24,309 nt of DNA, from assembly GCA_003164475.1 (NCBI GenBank), contig PLTL01000390.1, forward strand, positions 1-24,309. Direction: 5' to 3'. This document shows positions 6,178-14,394 of this stretch, one piece after another. Under the pieces are notes generated by a model. That model was not told the DNA's origin. It did not search any database and saw nothing but the letters and a program-made list of their open reading frames with translations. Positions within the stretch are counted from its first letter, which is position 1. Each line of letters starts with the position of its first letter. This DNA is from Candidatus Dormiibacterota bacterium (GTDB taxonomy: Bacteria; Chloroflexota; Dormibacteria; UBA8260; Bog-877). The position numbers and the translations under genes were made by a program.

Positions 6178-9147
6178 CTACCCGTCCTCGCCGGCGGGCG
6201 CCGCGGCCGCGCTCTGGAGCGCAGCCCACACCCGCGGTGGGGTGAGCGGGATCTGGCGGATGCGGACGCCAGTGGCATCAGCCACCGCATTCGCCACCGC
6301 CGGGGCCACCCCGTCCAACGGGATCTCGGCGACCGCCTTGGCCCCGTAGGGACCGAAGGGGTCATGGGTCTCGACCAGATAGGTATCCATCGAGGGCATG
6401 TCCTGGGCGCCGAAGATCCGGTACTCGGCCAGATCGGTGGTCAGCAGTCGGCCGGCGCCGTCGTAGAGCATCTCCTCGCTGACGGCGTAGCCGAGCGCCT
6501 GGGTGACGCCGCCGTCCACCTGGCCCTCGGCGGTGGCCGGGTTGATGGCGCGCCCGCAGTCGACCGCGGACACCACCCGCAGGACCGTCACCGCCCCGGT
6601 CTCGGTGTCGACCTCGACCTCAACGAACTGGGCCGCGAACGGCGGCGGCGAGTTGTTGCTCATGTAGGAGGCGGTGGCCATGATCTGATGCTGGTCCTCG
6701 ACGTGCAGGGAGTGCAGCGCGACCTCTGAGACACTGACCCCCGGCCCTTCCGGGCTGCTCACGATCCGGTTGGCGCACTGCAGCCGGTCCGGGGCAGTGC
6801 CGAGCATGGCGCCGGCCACCGCGAGGATCTGCGTCCGCGCCCGTTCCGCCGCCAGCTTCACCGCTCCGCCGGAGATGTAGGTGGTGCTGGAGGCGTAGGC
6901 CCCGGTGTCGAAGGGGGTGAAGTCGGTGTCGGAGGAATGGATGATGATGTCCTCGAGCGGGACCCCGAGAACCTCGGCGGCGATCTGGGCCAGCACCGTG
7001 TCGGATCCGGTGCCGAGATCGGTCGCCCCCACCAGCAGGTTGAAGGACCCGTCGTCGTTGAGCTTGATGCTGGCGGCACCCATGTCCAGGCCGGCGATGG
7101 CGGTCCCGTGCATGGCGATCGCCATGCCGATCCCGCGTCGGAGGGGCCCGCGATCGGCTCCTTTCCGCCTGCGCTCCCAGCCGATCGCCGCCGCCCCCTT
7201 CTCCATGCAGTCCACCAGCCCACAGCTCTCGATGATCTGAGGCAGGCCCTCCTTGCCCTCGCCGAGCGCCTCCGCCAGGATGTTCTGGTCCCCCACGCGC
7301 ACGCAGTTCTGGAGGCGCAGGACCAGCGGATCCATTCCCAGGCGGCGCGCCACCTCATCGATCTGGCTCTCCAGGGCGAAGAAACCCTGGGGCGCGCCGT
7401 AGCCCCGAAAAGCACCGGCGGGGGGAAGGTTGGTGTACACGACGTCGGCCACGAAGCGCACGTTGGGGACTCGGTAGATGGGAAGCGACTTGGAGCCGGT
7501 GTTGCCCTGCACGGTGAGGGCGTGAGTCCCGTAGGCGCCGGTGTTGCCGAGGACGTACATGTCGTTGGCCACGATGGTGCCGTCGCGGTTGGCCCCGGTG
7601 CGCAGGCGGATGCGCTGCGGGTGGCGCGAGCGGCTGCTGCGGAACTCCTCAGCCCTGGTGTACTCGAGCCGCACCGGCCGGTTGGTCGCCATGGTCAGGT
7701 GGGCGCAGATGTCCTCGATCAGCACCTCCTGCTTGACCCCGAAGCCACCGCCGATCCGTGGCTTGATGACCCTGATCCGCCGCGGTGGCAGGCCGATCAC
7801 GGGCGCGATGATGCGGCGGACGTGGTAGGGCACCTGGGTGCTGGTGCGCACCACCATGCGCTCATCCTCATCCCAGTAGGTGATGACGATGTGATTCTCC
7901 AGGGGAGTCTGCTGTACCTGGGGCACCAGGTACTCCGCCTCGACCACCAGGTCGGCCTCCGCCAGCGCCTTCTCCACATCCCCCACCTCGGCCTCGATGC
8001 GGGCGGCGAGGTTCCGGTCTCGGTCCTCGATGTGATAGGCCTCCGGCTCGGGATGGATGCAGGGCGCCCCGGGCCGCATCGCCTCTTGCGGATCCAGGAC
8101 TGCGGGCAGGATCTCGTAGTCCACCTCTATCAGCTGGAGCGCCCGCTCGGCGATCTCCTCGGTGTCGGCGGCGACCGCGGCGACGCGATCTCCGACGAAC
8201 CGGACCACCGAGTCCAGGCTGAACTGGTCATGAGGGCCCGGTTCGGGCCAGGACTGGCCCGCAGAGGTGTACACGACGCGGGGCAGGTCCGCGTAGGTGA
8301 GCACGGCGTGGACGCCGGGCAGGCCCCGGGCGGCGCTGACGTCGATTCGGCGCAGGCGCGCGTGGGCATGGGGGCTGGTCAACAGCTTGGCGTGGAGCAG
8401 GCCCCGGAGCTCGACGTCGTCCACGAAGCTGGGACTGCCCGCGGTCAGCTTGGGGGCGTCGACCTTGCGCTCGCGCTTTCCCACCACCTGCAGCTGCTCG
8501 GCCGGACGGGCCGGGGGCGCGCCCGACTCCGGCTGCCGGTTGCGGCCCTGTCGGTCGCCCGGCCCGGTGGAGCCGTCATCCCCGTCATCCCCGCCGTCCG
8601 GCTGCCGCGGATCGGCGATACGGGGAGCCCACGGGTGCCCCGCATCCAGTGGCCTGAGGGCACCTGGCGGCCCCGCGCCGGGAGCATCTCCCCGCATCAC
8701 CGCCGCCGCCTGGAGAATCGCCTCAACCGGCTTGAGGTAGCCGGTGCACCGGCAGAGGTTGCCTGACAGGGCGTCCCGGACCTCGGCCTCGGAGGGGTTG
8801 GGCTCGCGGTCCAGCAGGGCCTTGGCCCCGAGGACCATCCCGGGGATGCAGAAGCCGCACTGCACCGAGCCGTTGTCCACCAGAGCTTGCTGGATCGGGG
8901 TCAGCCCCGTGGACCGTCCCAGGCCCTCGACCGTGGTCAACCGGCGCCCCTGGGCCTGGGCCGCCAACATGACGCAGGTCACGCGCGGCACCCCGTCGAC
9001 GAGGACGGTGCACACACCGCACTCCCCGGTCTCGCATCCGTGCTTGACACTGAAGACGCCGGCGGAGCGCAGAGCCTTCAGCAGGGAGGTGTTGGGGGCG
9101 ACCTCAAGCTCCAGGGAGCTGCCATTGAGCTCGCAGCGGAGCTTCAT
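6178..9147 (-). CDS. xdhD: Fused 2Fe-2S/molybdenum hydroxylase, XdhD-like (selenium-dependent xanthine dehydrogenase type)
   Basis: A 989-residue fusion of the iron-sulfur and molybdenum-cofactor parts of the xanthine dehydrogenase family, the same layout and about the same size as E. coli XdhD (956 aa). Residues 1-150 bind two 2Fe-2S clusters: Cys38, 43, 46 and 58 (plant-ferredoxin type), then Cys97, 100, 132 and 134 (CGFC...CRC). Residues 155-225 form a Gly/Asp/Arg/Pro-rich linker. The molybdopterin part follows with RIGGGFGVKQE, AFRGYGAPQGFFALE, DLGTGSDTV and the active-site GAKAVAE with Glu941. The loop AFRGYGAPQG is not that of CO dehydrogenase. Its ATG overlaps the upstream FAD-subunit stop (ATGA), so the two are coupled and likely form one enzyme. 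The likely reaction is hydroxylation of purines such as xanthine or hypoxanthine. A labile selenium at the Mo site is inferred from selD and yqeB nearby, not visible in the protein. Confidence 0.92.
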   Translation of the reverse strand: MKLRCELNGSSLELEVAPNTSLLKALRSAGVFSVKHGCETGECGVCTVLVDGVPRVTCVMLAAQAQGRRLTTVEGLGRSTGLTPIQQALVDNGSVQCGFCIPGMVLGAKALLDREPNPSEAEVRDALSGNLCRCTGYLKPVEAILQAAAVMRGDAPGAGPPGALRPLDAGHPWAPRIADPRQPDGGDDGDDGSTGPGDRQGRNRQPESGAPPARPAEQLQVVGKRERKVDAPKLTAGSPSFVDDVELRGLLHAKLLTSPHAHARLRRIDVSAARGLPGVHAVLTYADLPRVVYTSAGQSWPEPGPHDQFSLDSVVRFVGDRVAAVAADTEEIAERALQLIEVDYEILPAVLDPQEAMRPGAPCIHPEPEAYHIEDRDRNLAARIEAEVGDVEKALAEADLVVEAEYLVPQVQQTPLENHIVITYWDEDERMVVRTSTQVPYHVRRIIAPVIGLPPRRIRVIKPRIGGGFGVKQEVLIEDICAHLTMATNRPVRLEYTRAEEFRSSRSRHPQRIRLRTGANRDGTIVANDMYVLGNTGAYGTHALTVQGNTGSKSLPIYRVPNVRFVADVVYTNLPPAGAFRGYGAPQGFFALESQIDEVARRLGMDPLVLRLQNCVRVGDQNILAEALGEGKEGLPQIIESCGLVDCMEKGAAAIGWERRRKGADRGPLRRGIGMAIAMHGTAIAGLDMGAASIKLNDDGSFNLLVGATDLGTGSDTVLAQIAAEVLGVPLEDIIIHSSDTDFTPFDTGAYASSTTYISGGAVKLAAERARTQILAVAGAMLGTAPDRLQCANRIVSSPEGPGVSVSEVALHSLHVEDQHQIMATASYMSNNSPPPFAAQFVEVEVDTETGAVTVLRVVSAVDCGRAINPATAEGQVDGGVTQALGYAVSEEMLYDGAGRLLTTDLAEYRIFGAQDMPSMDTYLVETHDPFGPYGAKAVAEIPLDGVAPAVANAVADATGVRIRQIPLTPPRVWAALQSAAAAPAGEDG

Positions 9148-10082
9148 CCGGCGGCCCCGCGGGAGGGGTCCGCGCGGTCGGTGGCGGCGCGTTGGGCGGC
9201 TTGGCGGATGGCCCGCCGCAGGAGCACGCAGCTCACCGCCCCCCGGTAGCGCCTCGAGGCCCGGAAGTCGTCGCCAGGCAGCACCGCCTCAAGGCCCCGG
9301 TCCAGCGCCCGGTCCACCGCGGCGGCGGCGAGGTCGGTCCCGCGCAGCTCCGCCTCTACCCCCGCAAGCCGGACCGGTGCCCATCCGGCCCCGCCCAGCG
9401 CCAGCCGCACGACACAGCCACCGCCGGCGCAGGGCTCCACCACGGCCACCGCGTGGAGCAGCGCCGGGTCGCTGGCTGTGCGCGCCACCCGCAGGAAGGA
9501 GGCCCCGCGCCCGGGTCCGACGGCGGACCCCGACGGGGCTCGGCCGGTGACCAGGCCGGTTTGATCCGGATGGGGGACCTGGACCTGGAGGAGGATGCCC
9601 GGCGTCGGGAGCCCGTCCCTGCAGTCCGCCATTGCCAGCTCGTGCTCCCGGCCTTCCAGGCCCATAACTCTCACCCTGGCCTCAAGCGCCAGCAGCACCA
9701 CCGCCAGGTCGGCTCGGGAGGCGCTCCCCAGCGCCAAGGTCCCCCCGAGGGTGGCGGCGTTGCGCAGCATTCGGGTGGCGGAGCTCTGCGCGGCGGCCGC
9801 GATCACCCCCCACCACAGTGCCCGGCTGGTGCGGTCCTCGGCCAGGGCCTGCAGGGTCGTCGTGGCCCCGATCACCAGGCCGTCGGGGTCGAAGCGGATG
9901 AAGTCGAGGCCGAGGCCGCCGAGGTCCACGACGGCCTCCACTCCGGCGGCCGGGCCGCCGCTGAGAGCCGTGGCACCGCCGAGTGGCACCGTGCGAGGCC
10001 GCACCCGAGACAGGAGCCTCAGGGCCTGCGCCATCTGGATGGGGCGGTCGTACTCGAGCAGGTCGGCGAGCATCCGCTCCAC
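9144..10082 (-). CDS. FAD-binding subunit of molybdenum hydroxylase (CoxM/XdhB/YgfM type)
   Basis: A 312-residue flavin subunit that passes electrons from the 2Fe-2S clusters of the fused XdhD-like partner to an acceptor. The N-terminal FAD motif is degenerate (VPLGGATALSGG). The second FAD segment, ATRMLRNAATLGGTLALGSA at about 122-141, is the typical family signature, and the C-terminal CO-dehydrogenase flavoprotein domain follows (SFLRVARTASDP). The GTG start at 10082 shares one base with the adenine deaminase stop (TAGTG), and its own stop overlaps the XdhD-like start, so the three genes are translationally linked. In E. coli the equivalent neighbour of xdhD is ygfM. It differs from the second FAD subunit in this window at 12981, so each hydroxylase appears to have its own. 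Confidence 0.88.
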   Translation of the reverse strand: MERMLADLLEYDRPIQMAQALRLLSRVRPRTVPLGGATALSGGPAAGVEAVVDLGGLGLDFIRFDPDGLVIGATTTLQALAEDRTSRALWWGVIAAAAQSSATRMLRNAATLGGTLALGSASRADLAVVLLALEARVRVMGLEGREHELAMADCRDGLPTPGILLQVQVPHPDQTGLVTGRAPSGSAVGPGRGASFLRVARTASDPALLHAVAVVEPCAGGGCVVRLALGGAGWAPVRLAGVEAELRGTDLAAAAVDRALDRGLEAVLPGDDFRASRRYRGAVSCVLLRRAIRQAAQRAATDRADPSRGAAG

Positions 10083-11800
10083 TATGCCTGAATCGGGATC
10101 AGGCGGCCGGCCTCAACGTCGACCAGCCCCTGGTCGGTCAACTTCAACGCCGGGATCACCGACAGGCAGAGGAAGCTGAGGGTCGAGCAAGGGTGCGCCA
10201 GCCGGCAGCCCAGCGCCGCGGCGGCCTGATCCAGCGCCCCCAGCTGGGCCACGAGCACCGCCGCCGGGGCGTTCGACACCAGGCCCGCGACGGGCAGGGG
10301 GACGGTGGCCAGCACCCGGCCGCCGGCCGCCACCGCGAAGCCGCCCTTGGCATGGATCACCGCCTCCATGGCCAGCAGCATGTCGGCGTCGTCGACCCCC
10401 ACCGCCAGCAGGTTGTGGGCGTCGTGGGCCACCGTGGAGGCGATCGCCCCCTGGCGCAGGCCCATCCCCCGTACCAGGCCCAGGCCCGCACGCCCGCTCC
10501 CGTGGTGGCGATCCACCACGATCATCTTGCAGAGGTCGCGCGCCGGGTCGGCCACCACCTGGCCGTCGCACCAGGGGGCCTCCTCGGTGAGGTGCCGGGT
10601 GGTGACCGTCCCGTCCTCCACCCCGATGACGGCGGCCGGCCCGGGCCGGCCCCGGATCATCAGCATCTCGGCCGTGAGCGGCGCCACCCGCAGCCCCTGC
10701 CAGGTCGGAGGCGGATCGCTGGCGGGGACAGCGAAGAGCGGCCGGCCCTGGTCCGCCACCAGGACCCCATCCTTGTAGACGGACTGGACCTGGAAGCGCT
10801 CCAGGTCCTCCACCACCACCAGGTCCGCCACGTACCCGGGTGCCACCACCCCGCGATCCCGGAGCCCGAAATACTGGGCGGTGTTCAGGGTCGCCATCCG
10901 CACCGCCTCGATGGGATCGAGCCCGGCCGCGATCGCCTCCCGCACCACTGAGTCGATGTGGCCCCGGGTCATGAGGTCAACGGGGTCGCGATCGTCGGTG
11001 GCGAACAGGGCCCGGGGCGGATGCAGCTCCTGGATGACCGGCAACAGGGCGTGGAGGTTGCGGGTGGCGGATCCCTCGCGCACCATCAGCCACATCCCCA
11101 GACGCAAGCGCTCCCGGGCCTCCTCCGGGGTAGTGCACTCGTGGTCGGACATGGGGCCGGCGGTCGCATAGGCGCAGAGGTCACGGCCGCTGAGTCCCGG
11201 CGCATGCCCATCGACCACTCCCCCCCGCGCGCGCACCGCCTCAATCTTGGCGAGCACGTCGGAATCGCCCGCCAGCACCCCGGAAATGTCCATCATCTCG
11301 GCCAAGCCGAGCACCTTGGGGTGCTCCAGAAGCGGCACCAGGTCCGCCGCACTGAGTGGTCTTAGCGGGGTCTCGAAGGGCGAGGCCGGCACGCAGGACG
11401 AGAGCATCACGTAGGTGGAGAGGGGCACGTCGCGGCCCGAATCGAGCACGTAGCGGATCCCGTCGATGCCCAGGACGTTGGCGAATTCGTGAGGATCCAG
11501 GACGACCGTGGTGGTCCCGTGGGGCACCACCATCTGGGCGAACTCGGCCAGCACCATCATCGTGCTCTCCAGATGCATGTGCGCGTCGATCAGCCCGGGT
11601 ACCAGGAAGCGTCCCTCCAGCTCGACCTCGCGGATCGCCCGGTAGCCCGGTCCCAGTGCCACCACCCGGCCCTCGGCCACCACCACATCGGTGGGCTCGA
11701 CTCTCCCAGTACACACGTTGACCAGGTTGGCGCCTCGCAACAAGAGATCGGCGGGTTCGTGTCCGCGGGCGACCGCAATGCGATGACCGAGACCCATCAT
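10082..11800 (-). CDS. ade: Adenine deaminase
   Basis: A 572-residue adenine deaminase of the amidohydrolase superfamily (B. subtilis AdeC about 577 aa) converting adenine to hypoxanthine and ammonia. Motifs are IDAHMHLEST with His74, His76 and Glu78; LDPHEFANVLG; GHAPGLSG; SDHECTTPEEA; FATDDRDP; and the C-terminal adenine-deaminase domain with STVAHDAHNLLAVG and GGFAVAAGG. The first of two adjacent ATGs (11800) follows AAGGAGG by five bases. It is the first gene of the leftward operon, so it sits directly downstream of the divergent control region and presumably feeds hypoxanthine to the hydroxylases behind it. Nothing is missing or fused. The call is secure. Confidence 0.95.
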   Translation of the reverse strand: MMGLGHRIAVARGHEPADLLLRGANLVNVCTGRVEPTDVVVAEGRVVALGPGYRAIREVELEGRFLVPGLIDAHMHLESTMMVLAEFAQMVVPHGTTTVVLDPHEFANVLGIDGIRYVLDSGRDVPLSTYVMLSSCVPASPFETPLRPLSAADLVPLLEHPKVLGLAEMMDISGVLAGDSDVLAKIEAVRARGGVVDGHAPGLSGRDLCAYATAGPMSDHECTTPEEARERLRLGMWLMVREGSATRNLHALLPVIQELHPPRALFATDDRDPVDLMTRGHIDSVVREAIAAGLDPIEAVRMATLNTAQYFGLRDRGVVAPGYVADLVVVEDLERFQVQSVYKDGVLVADQGRPLFAVPASDPPPTWQGLRVAPLTAEMLMIRGRPGPAAVIGVEDGTVTTRHLTEEAPWCDGQVVADPARDLCKMIVVDRHHGSGRAGLGLVRGMGLRQGAIASTVAHDAHNLLAVGVDDADMLLAMEAVIHAKGGFAVAAGGRVLATVPLPVAGLVSNAPAAVLVAQLGALDQAAAALGCRLAHPCSTLSFLCLSVIPALKLTDQGLVDVEAGRLIPIQA

Positions 11801-11828
11801 CGGCGCCTCCTTGCAGTCGGACGGTCAC

Positions 11829-11840
11829 TTCTGGCCAGAA
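11829..11840. promoter_or_regulatory. Perfect 12-bp palindrome, candidate operator
   Basis: TTCTGGCCAGAA is a perfect inverted repeat ending about 29 to 40 bases upstream of the adenine deaminase start, close to its Shine-Dalgarno. The same half-sites recur 72 bp further on as TTCTGG, eight bases, CCAGAG. Two copies in one divergent promoter region suggest a dimeric regulator, but which one is not shown by the sequence. Confidence 0.4.
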
Positions 11841-11906
11841 TCGACCAGTGCCACTCCGGCGGCACAGGCGTTCGTCGTGGGTGACCCCTCGGTTGAAGCC
11901 GATCAG

Positions 11907-11912
11907 TATAAT
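11907..11912 (+). promoter_or_regulatory. Consensus-like -10 box (TATAAT)
   Basis: A perfect TATAAT stands out in otherwise GC-rich DNA in the divergent gap, reading toward the yqeB operon. No convincing -35 lies at 16-18 bp: TTGAAG is only eight bases away, and GTGACC is 20 bases away. The opposite strand reads TATACT at nearly the same place, which could serve the adenine deaminase operon. A promoter with an activator or a non-standard -35 is plausible. Confidence 0.4.
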
Positions 11913-12063
11913 TCTGGGATGTCTGCCAGAGGATCGCGGGCTGCCTCCGGGAATTGGTGGCGCGCCCTCGGGTCGGCCAGCATCACGCGGGGCTGGTGGC
12001 CCTGGCGGGTGGCGTCGGCAGGGCCGCCTTGGCGTCGGTCGCGACTCACAAGGTGGCCATGAC

Positions 12064-12987
12064 TTGACGGCTGCGGTCGGCGAGATCTATCTCGACCGAG
12101 GCCGGGCGGCAGCACCAGTTTCCCCAACCACCGTGCTGGTGGGGGTGCGCGGTGCGGGGGAGATGGCCACCGGGGTCATCCACCGCCTGCGCCGGTCGGG
12201 GTTCCCCGTGGTGGCTGCGGAGATGGAGCAGCCGACGGTCGTTCGCCGCTCGGTGGCCTTCGCCAGCGCGGTCTGGGAGGGCCGCGTGGAGGTGGAGGGA
12301 GTCACCGCGGTGAGGGTCGACGACGGTGAGGGTGCGGCGGCGGCGTTGGGCTTGGGGCAGGTGGCCATCCTCGTGGACCCCAGCGCGGAGCTGCTGCTGG
12401 GGCTTCGCCCCCAGGTGCTGGTGGACGCCATCCTCGCCAAGCGCAATTGCGGCACCCGGCGGGCCGACGCTCCGCTGGTGATCGGGCTCGGCCCGGGGTT
12501 CACCGCCGGGGACGATGTCGACGCCGTGGTCGAGACCAATCGGGGCCATCACCTCGGCCGTGTCCTGCTTCGGGGCAGCGCCCAGCCCAACACCGGGGTC
12601 CCCGCGCCTGTCGGCGGGCACAGCGCTGACCGGGTCCTGCGGGCGCCGCGCCCGGGCCGCCTGCTGGGGTGCCAGCGCATCGGCGATGAGGTGGCGGCCG
12701 GCACCGTGGTGGCAAGCGTGGATGGAGAGCCGGTGGTTTCGAGCATCGCGGGGACGCTGCGGGGCCTCCTGCATGACGGGGTGGAGGTCAGCAGCAACAT
12801 GAAGGTCGGCGACGTCGACCCCCGCGCCGTCCCCGAATACTGCTTCACGATCTCCGACAAGGCCCGCGCCCTGGGGGGGGCGGTGCTGGAGGCAATCCTG
12901 ATGCTCTATCCTCTCGCCGCCCAGCGCCCGGCCGGCGAGGTCGATGCCCTGACGGTGGCCGGCGGCGGGTGGCCAGGAACATGTTGA
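12064..12987 (+). CDS. yqeB: YqeB/EF2563-family selenium-dependent molybdenum hydroxylase system protein
   Basis: A protein of about 307 residues of the EF2563/YqeB family, found almost only in genomes with selD and selenium-dependent molybdenum hydroxylases. It is thought to help insert or handle selenium for these enzymes; the reaction is not known. Family stretches are VRGAGEMATGVIHRLRRSGF, EQPTVVRRSVAFASAVWEG, VDAILAKRNCGT, PLVIGLGPGFTAGDDVDAVV, ETNRGHHLGRV, GSAQPNTG and SDKARALGGAVLEAIL. Homology starts at about 12133. I chose the TTG at 12064 because AAGGTGG lies seven bases upstream; the in-frame GTG at 12133 has no ribosome site but would give a protein nearer the usual 265 residues. 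It heads the rightward operon and overlaps the next gene by a few bases. The function is certain only at family level. Confidence 0.88.
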   Translation: MTAAVGEIYLDRGRAAAPVSPTTVLVGVRGAGEMATGVIHRLRRSGFPVVAAEMEQPTVVRRSVAFASAVWEGRVEVEGVTAVRVDDGEGAAAALGLGQVAILVDPSAELLLGLRPQVLVDAILAKRNCGTRRADAPLVIGLGPGFTAGDDVDAVVETNRGHHLGRVLLRGSAQPNTGVPAPVGGHSADRVLRAPRPGRLLGCQRIGDEVAAGTVVASVDGEPVVSSIAGTLRGLLHDGVEVSSNMKVGDVDPRAVPEYCFTISDKARALGGAVLEAILMLYPLAAQRPAGEVDALTVAGGGWPGTC

Positions 12988-13853
12988 GAATCGACGCCTA
13001 CCACCGGCCTGCCACGCTCGACCTGGCGCTGGCACTGATGACGGAGGGCCGGACCGTCGTGGCGGGCGGGACCGACCTCCTGGTCAATCCTCGCTACCTG
13101 GTTGGGGTCACCGAGGTGGTGGACCTCGGTGACCTGCCGCTGGACTTCGTGGAGGTGGAACCGGACCTGATCCGCATCGGCGCCAATGCCACCATGGCCA
13201 GGGTGGCCGCCTCGCCGGAGGTTCGTGCCCTGGCTGACGGCATCGTCAGCCGGGGAGCGGCGGTCTGTGGGTCGCCCAACATCCGCAACATGGCGACCCT
13301 GGTCGGCAACGTGGCCTCCGCGCTTCCGTCCTCCGACACTCCGCCACCCCTCCTGGTCCTGGGGGCCCGGGTGGTGCTGCGGAGCCGCAGCGCCACCCGC
13401 CGGTTGGCGCTGGAGGAGTTCTTCCTCGGACCGGCGGTCAGCGCGCGTCGCCCGGATGAGCTGGTCGAGAGTGTGGAGATTCCCCGTCCGCGGCCCGGCA
13501 CCAGGGGTGGCTTCTACAAGGTAAAGCGCACCGCCGACGACATCGCCATCGTCAACAGCGCGGCCTGCCTGTGTGTCGAAGAGGGGCGGATAGCCTTCGC
13601 CCGAGTGGTGGTGGGAGCGGTGGCGCCCGTCCCGCTGGGGATTGCGGCTGCGGAGCAGCACCTGCTCGGTCGGCAGCCAAGCGAAGAGGTGCTCGCGGAG
13701 GCCGGCCGCCTCGCGGCCGCCGCCGCCCGGCCCATCACCGACCAGCGGGCGACGGCGGAGCATCGACGCCATCTGGCCGGGGTCTGCGCGACTCGTGCCC
13801 TGCGCCAGGCGGCGGGGCTGGATCCCCACGGCGCGGAGCTGGAGCATGCCTGA
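12981..13853 (+). CDS. FAD-binding subunit of the second molybdenum hydroxylase
   Basis: A 290-residue flavin subunit of the CoxM/XdhB family. The FAD motifs are clear: VVAGGTDLLVNPR at about 26-38, and GSPNIRNMATLVGNVASALP at about 97-116 followed by SSDTPPPLLVLGA. The C-terminal flavoprotein domain carries GGFYKVKRTADDIAIVNSAA. The ATG at 12981 is preferred over an in-frame GTG four codons upstream because AGGA lies just before it; either start overlaps the end of yqeB. Its own end overlaps the 2Fe-2S gene by eight bases. The operon order FAD, FeS, Mo is that of three-subunit hydroxylases, so this should be the electron-output subunit of a complex with the next two products. Confidence 0.92.
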   Translation: MLRIDAYHRPATLDLALALMTEGRTVVAGGTDLLVNPRYLVGVTEVVDLGDLPLDFVEVEPDLIRIGANATMARVAASPEVRALADGIVSRGAAVCGSPNIRNMATLVGNVASALPSSDTPPPLLVLGARVVLRSRSATRRLALEEFFLGPAVSARRPDELVESVEIPRPRPGTRGGFYKVKRTADDIAIVNSAACLCVEEGRIAFARVVVGAVAPVPLGIAAAEQHLLGRQPSEEVLAEAGRLAAAAARPITDQRATAEHRRHLAGVCATRALRQAAGLDPHGAELEHA

Positions 13854-14394
13854 GCCGACCCCGGTCACCATCGAGTGCACGGTCAACGGCCGGCTGCACC
13901 GCTGGCAGTCGCCGCCCGGGGCCACCCTGCTGGAGGCCCTCCGGGAGGCCCACGTGCGGGGGCCCAAGCTGGTGTGTGGCACCGGCGACTGCTGCGCCTG
14001 TGGAGTCATGCTCAACGGGCGTTCGGTGAACTCCTGCTGCACCCTGGCGGCCCAGGCCGCGGGGGCGACCGTGCTCACCGTGGAGGGTTTGGCCGAGGAT
14101 GGCCAGCTTCATCCCCTCCAGGCTGCCTTCCTGGAGACCGGCGCGGCCCAATGCGGCTTCTGCACCCCCGGCCTCCTCATCCGCGCCTACGCGCTCCTGC
14201 AGGCCCAGCCCGATCCTGACGAGGCGGCGGTGCGGGTCGCCCTCGGTGGCAACATCTGCCGCTGCACCGGCTACGTCAAGCCGGTGGAGGCCGTGTTGGA
14301 GGCAGCCAGGCGGATGCGGGCGGCGGCGGCGGATGCCACCCGCCAGGGGTCGGTCGAGCCCGGACTGCCCGCCTCGGACTCCGCCCTCCGATGA
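13846..14394 (+). CDS. 2Fe-2S subunit of the second molybdenum hydroxylase
   Basis: A 182-residue iron-sulfur subunit (CoxS/XdhC-small type) that carries electrons from the Mo site to FAD. Residues 1-80 form the ferredoxin-like domain with Cys44, Cys49, Cys52 and Cys64. Residues 85-155 form the four-helix domain with Cys103, Cys106, Cys138 and Cys140 (CGFCTPG and ICRCTGY). The first cluster motif contains extra cysteines (GDCCACG, NSCC) next to the ligands. A 25-residue low-complexity tail follows. The ATG at 13846 lies within the last codons of the FAD gene, after GGAG, and the stop overlaps the next start as ATGA. The family call is certain. Confidence 0.94.
   Translation: MPEPTPVTIECTVNGRLHRWQSPPGATLLEALREAHVRGPKLVCGTGDCCACGVMLNGRSVNSCCTLAAQAAGATVLTVEGLAEDGQLHPLQAAFLETGAAQCGFCTPGLLIRAYALLQAQPDPDEAAVRVALGGNICRCTGYVKPVEAVLEAARRMRAAAADATRQGSVEPGLPASDSALR

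Larger units (their letters stand above)
11801..12063. promoter_or_regulatory. Divergent control region between the two purine operons
   Basis: This 263-bp gap separates the leftward adenine-deaminase operon from the rightward yqeB operon and must hold both promoters. It contains a TATAAT, a perfect palindrome, and a second spaced copy of the palindrome half-sites (TTCTGG at 11912-11917 and CCAGAG at 11926-11931). No gene for a regulator lies in the purine part of the window, so the factor that binds here is unknown. Open frames that run through it have no family similarity. Confidence 0.7.

Noticed and set aside
6937..8766. A 609-codon open frame on the + strand opposite the XdhD-like gene
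   Set aside because: It has no family similarity and is His/Gly/Asp/Val-rich as expected for the antisense of GC-biased codons; the minus-strand protein is a clear molybdenum hydroxylase.
11893..11912. TTGAAG (11893) as the -35 partner of the TATAAT at 11907
   Set aside because: The spacing is only eight bases, too short for a sigma-70-type promoter.
11848..12063. N-terminal extension of YqeB to 11848
   Set aside because: The extra 72 residues are Arg/Gly/Pro-rich without similarity and would run across the palindrome-bearing promoter region.
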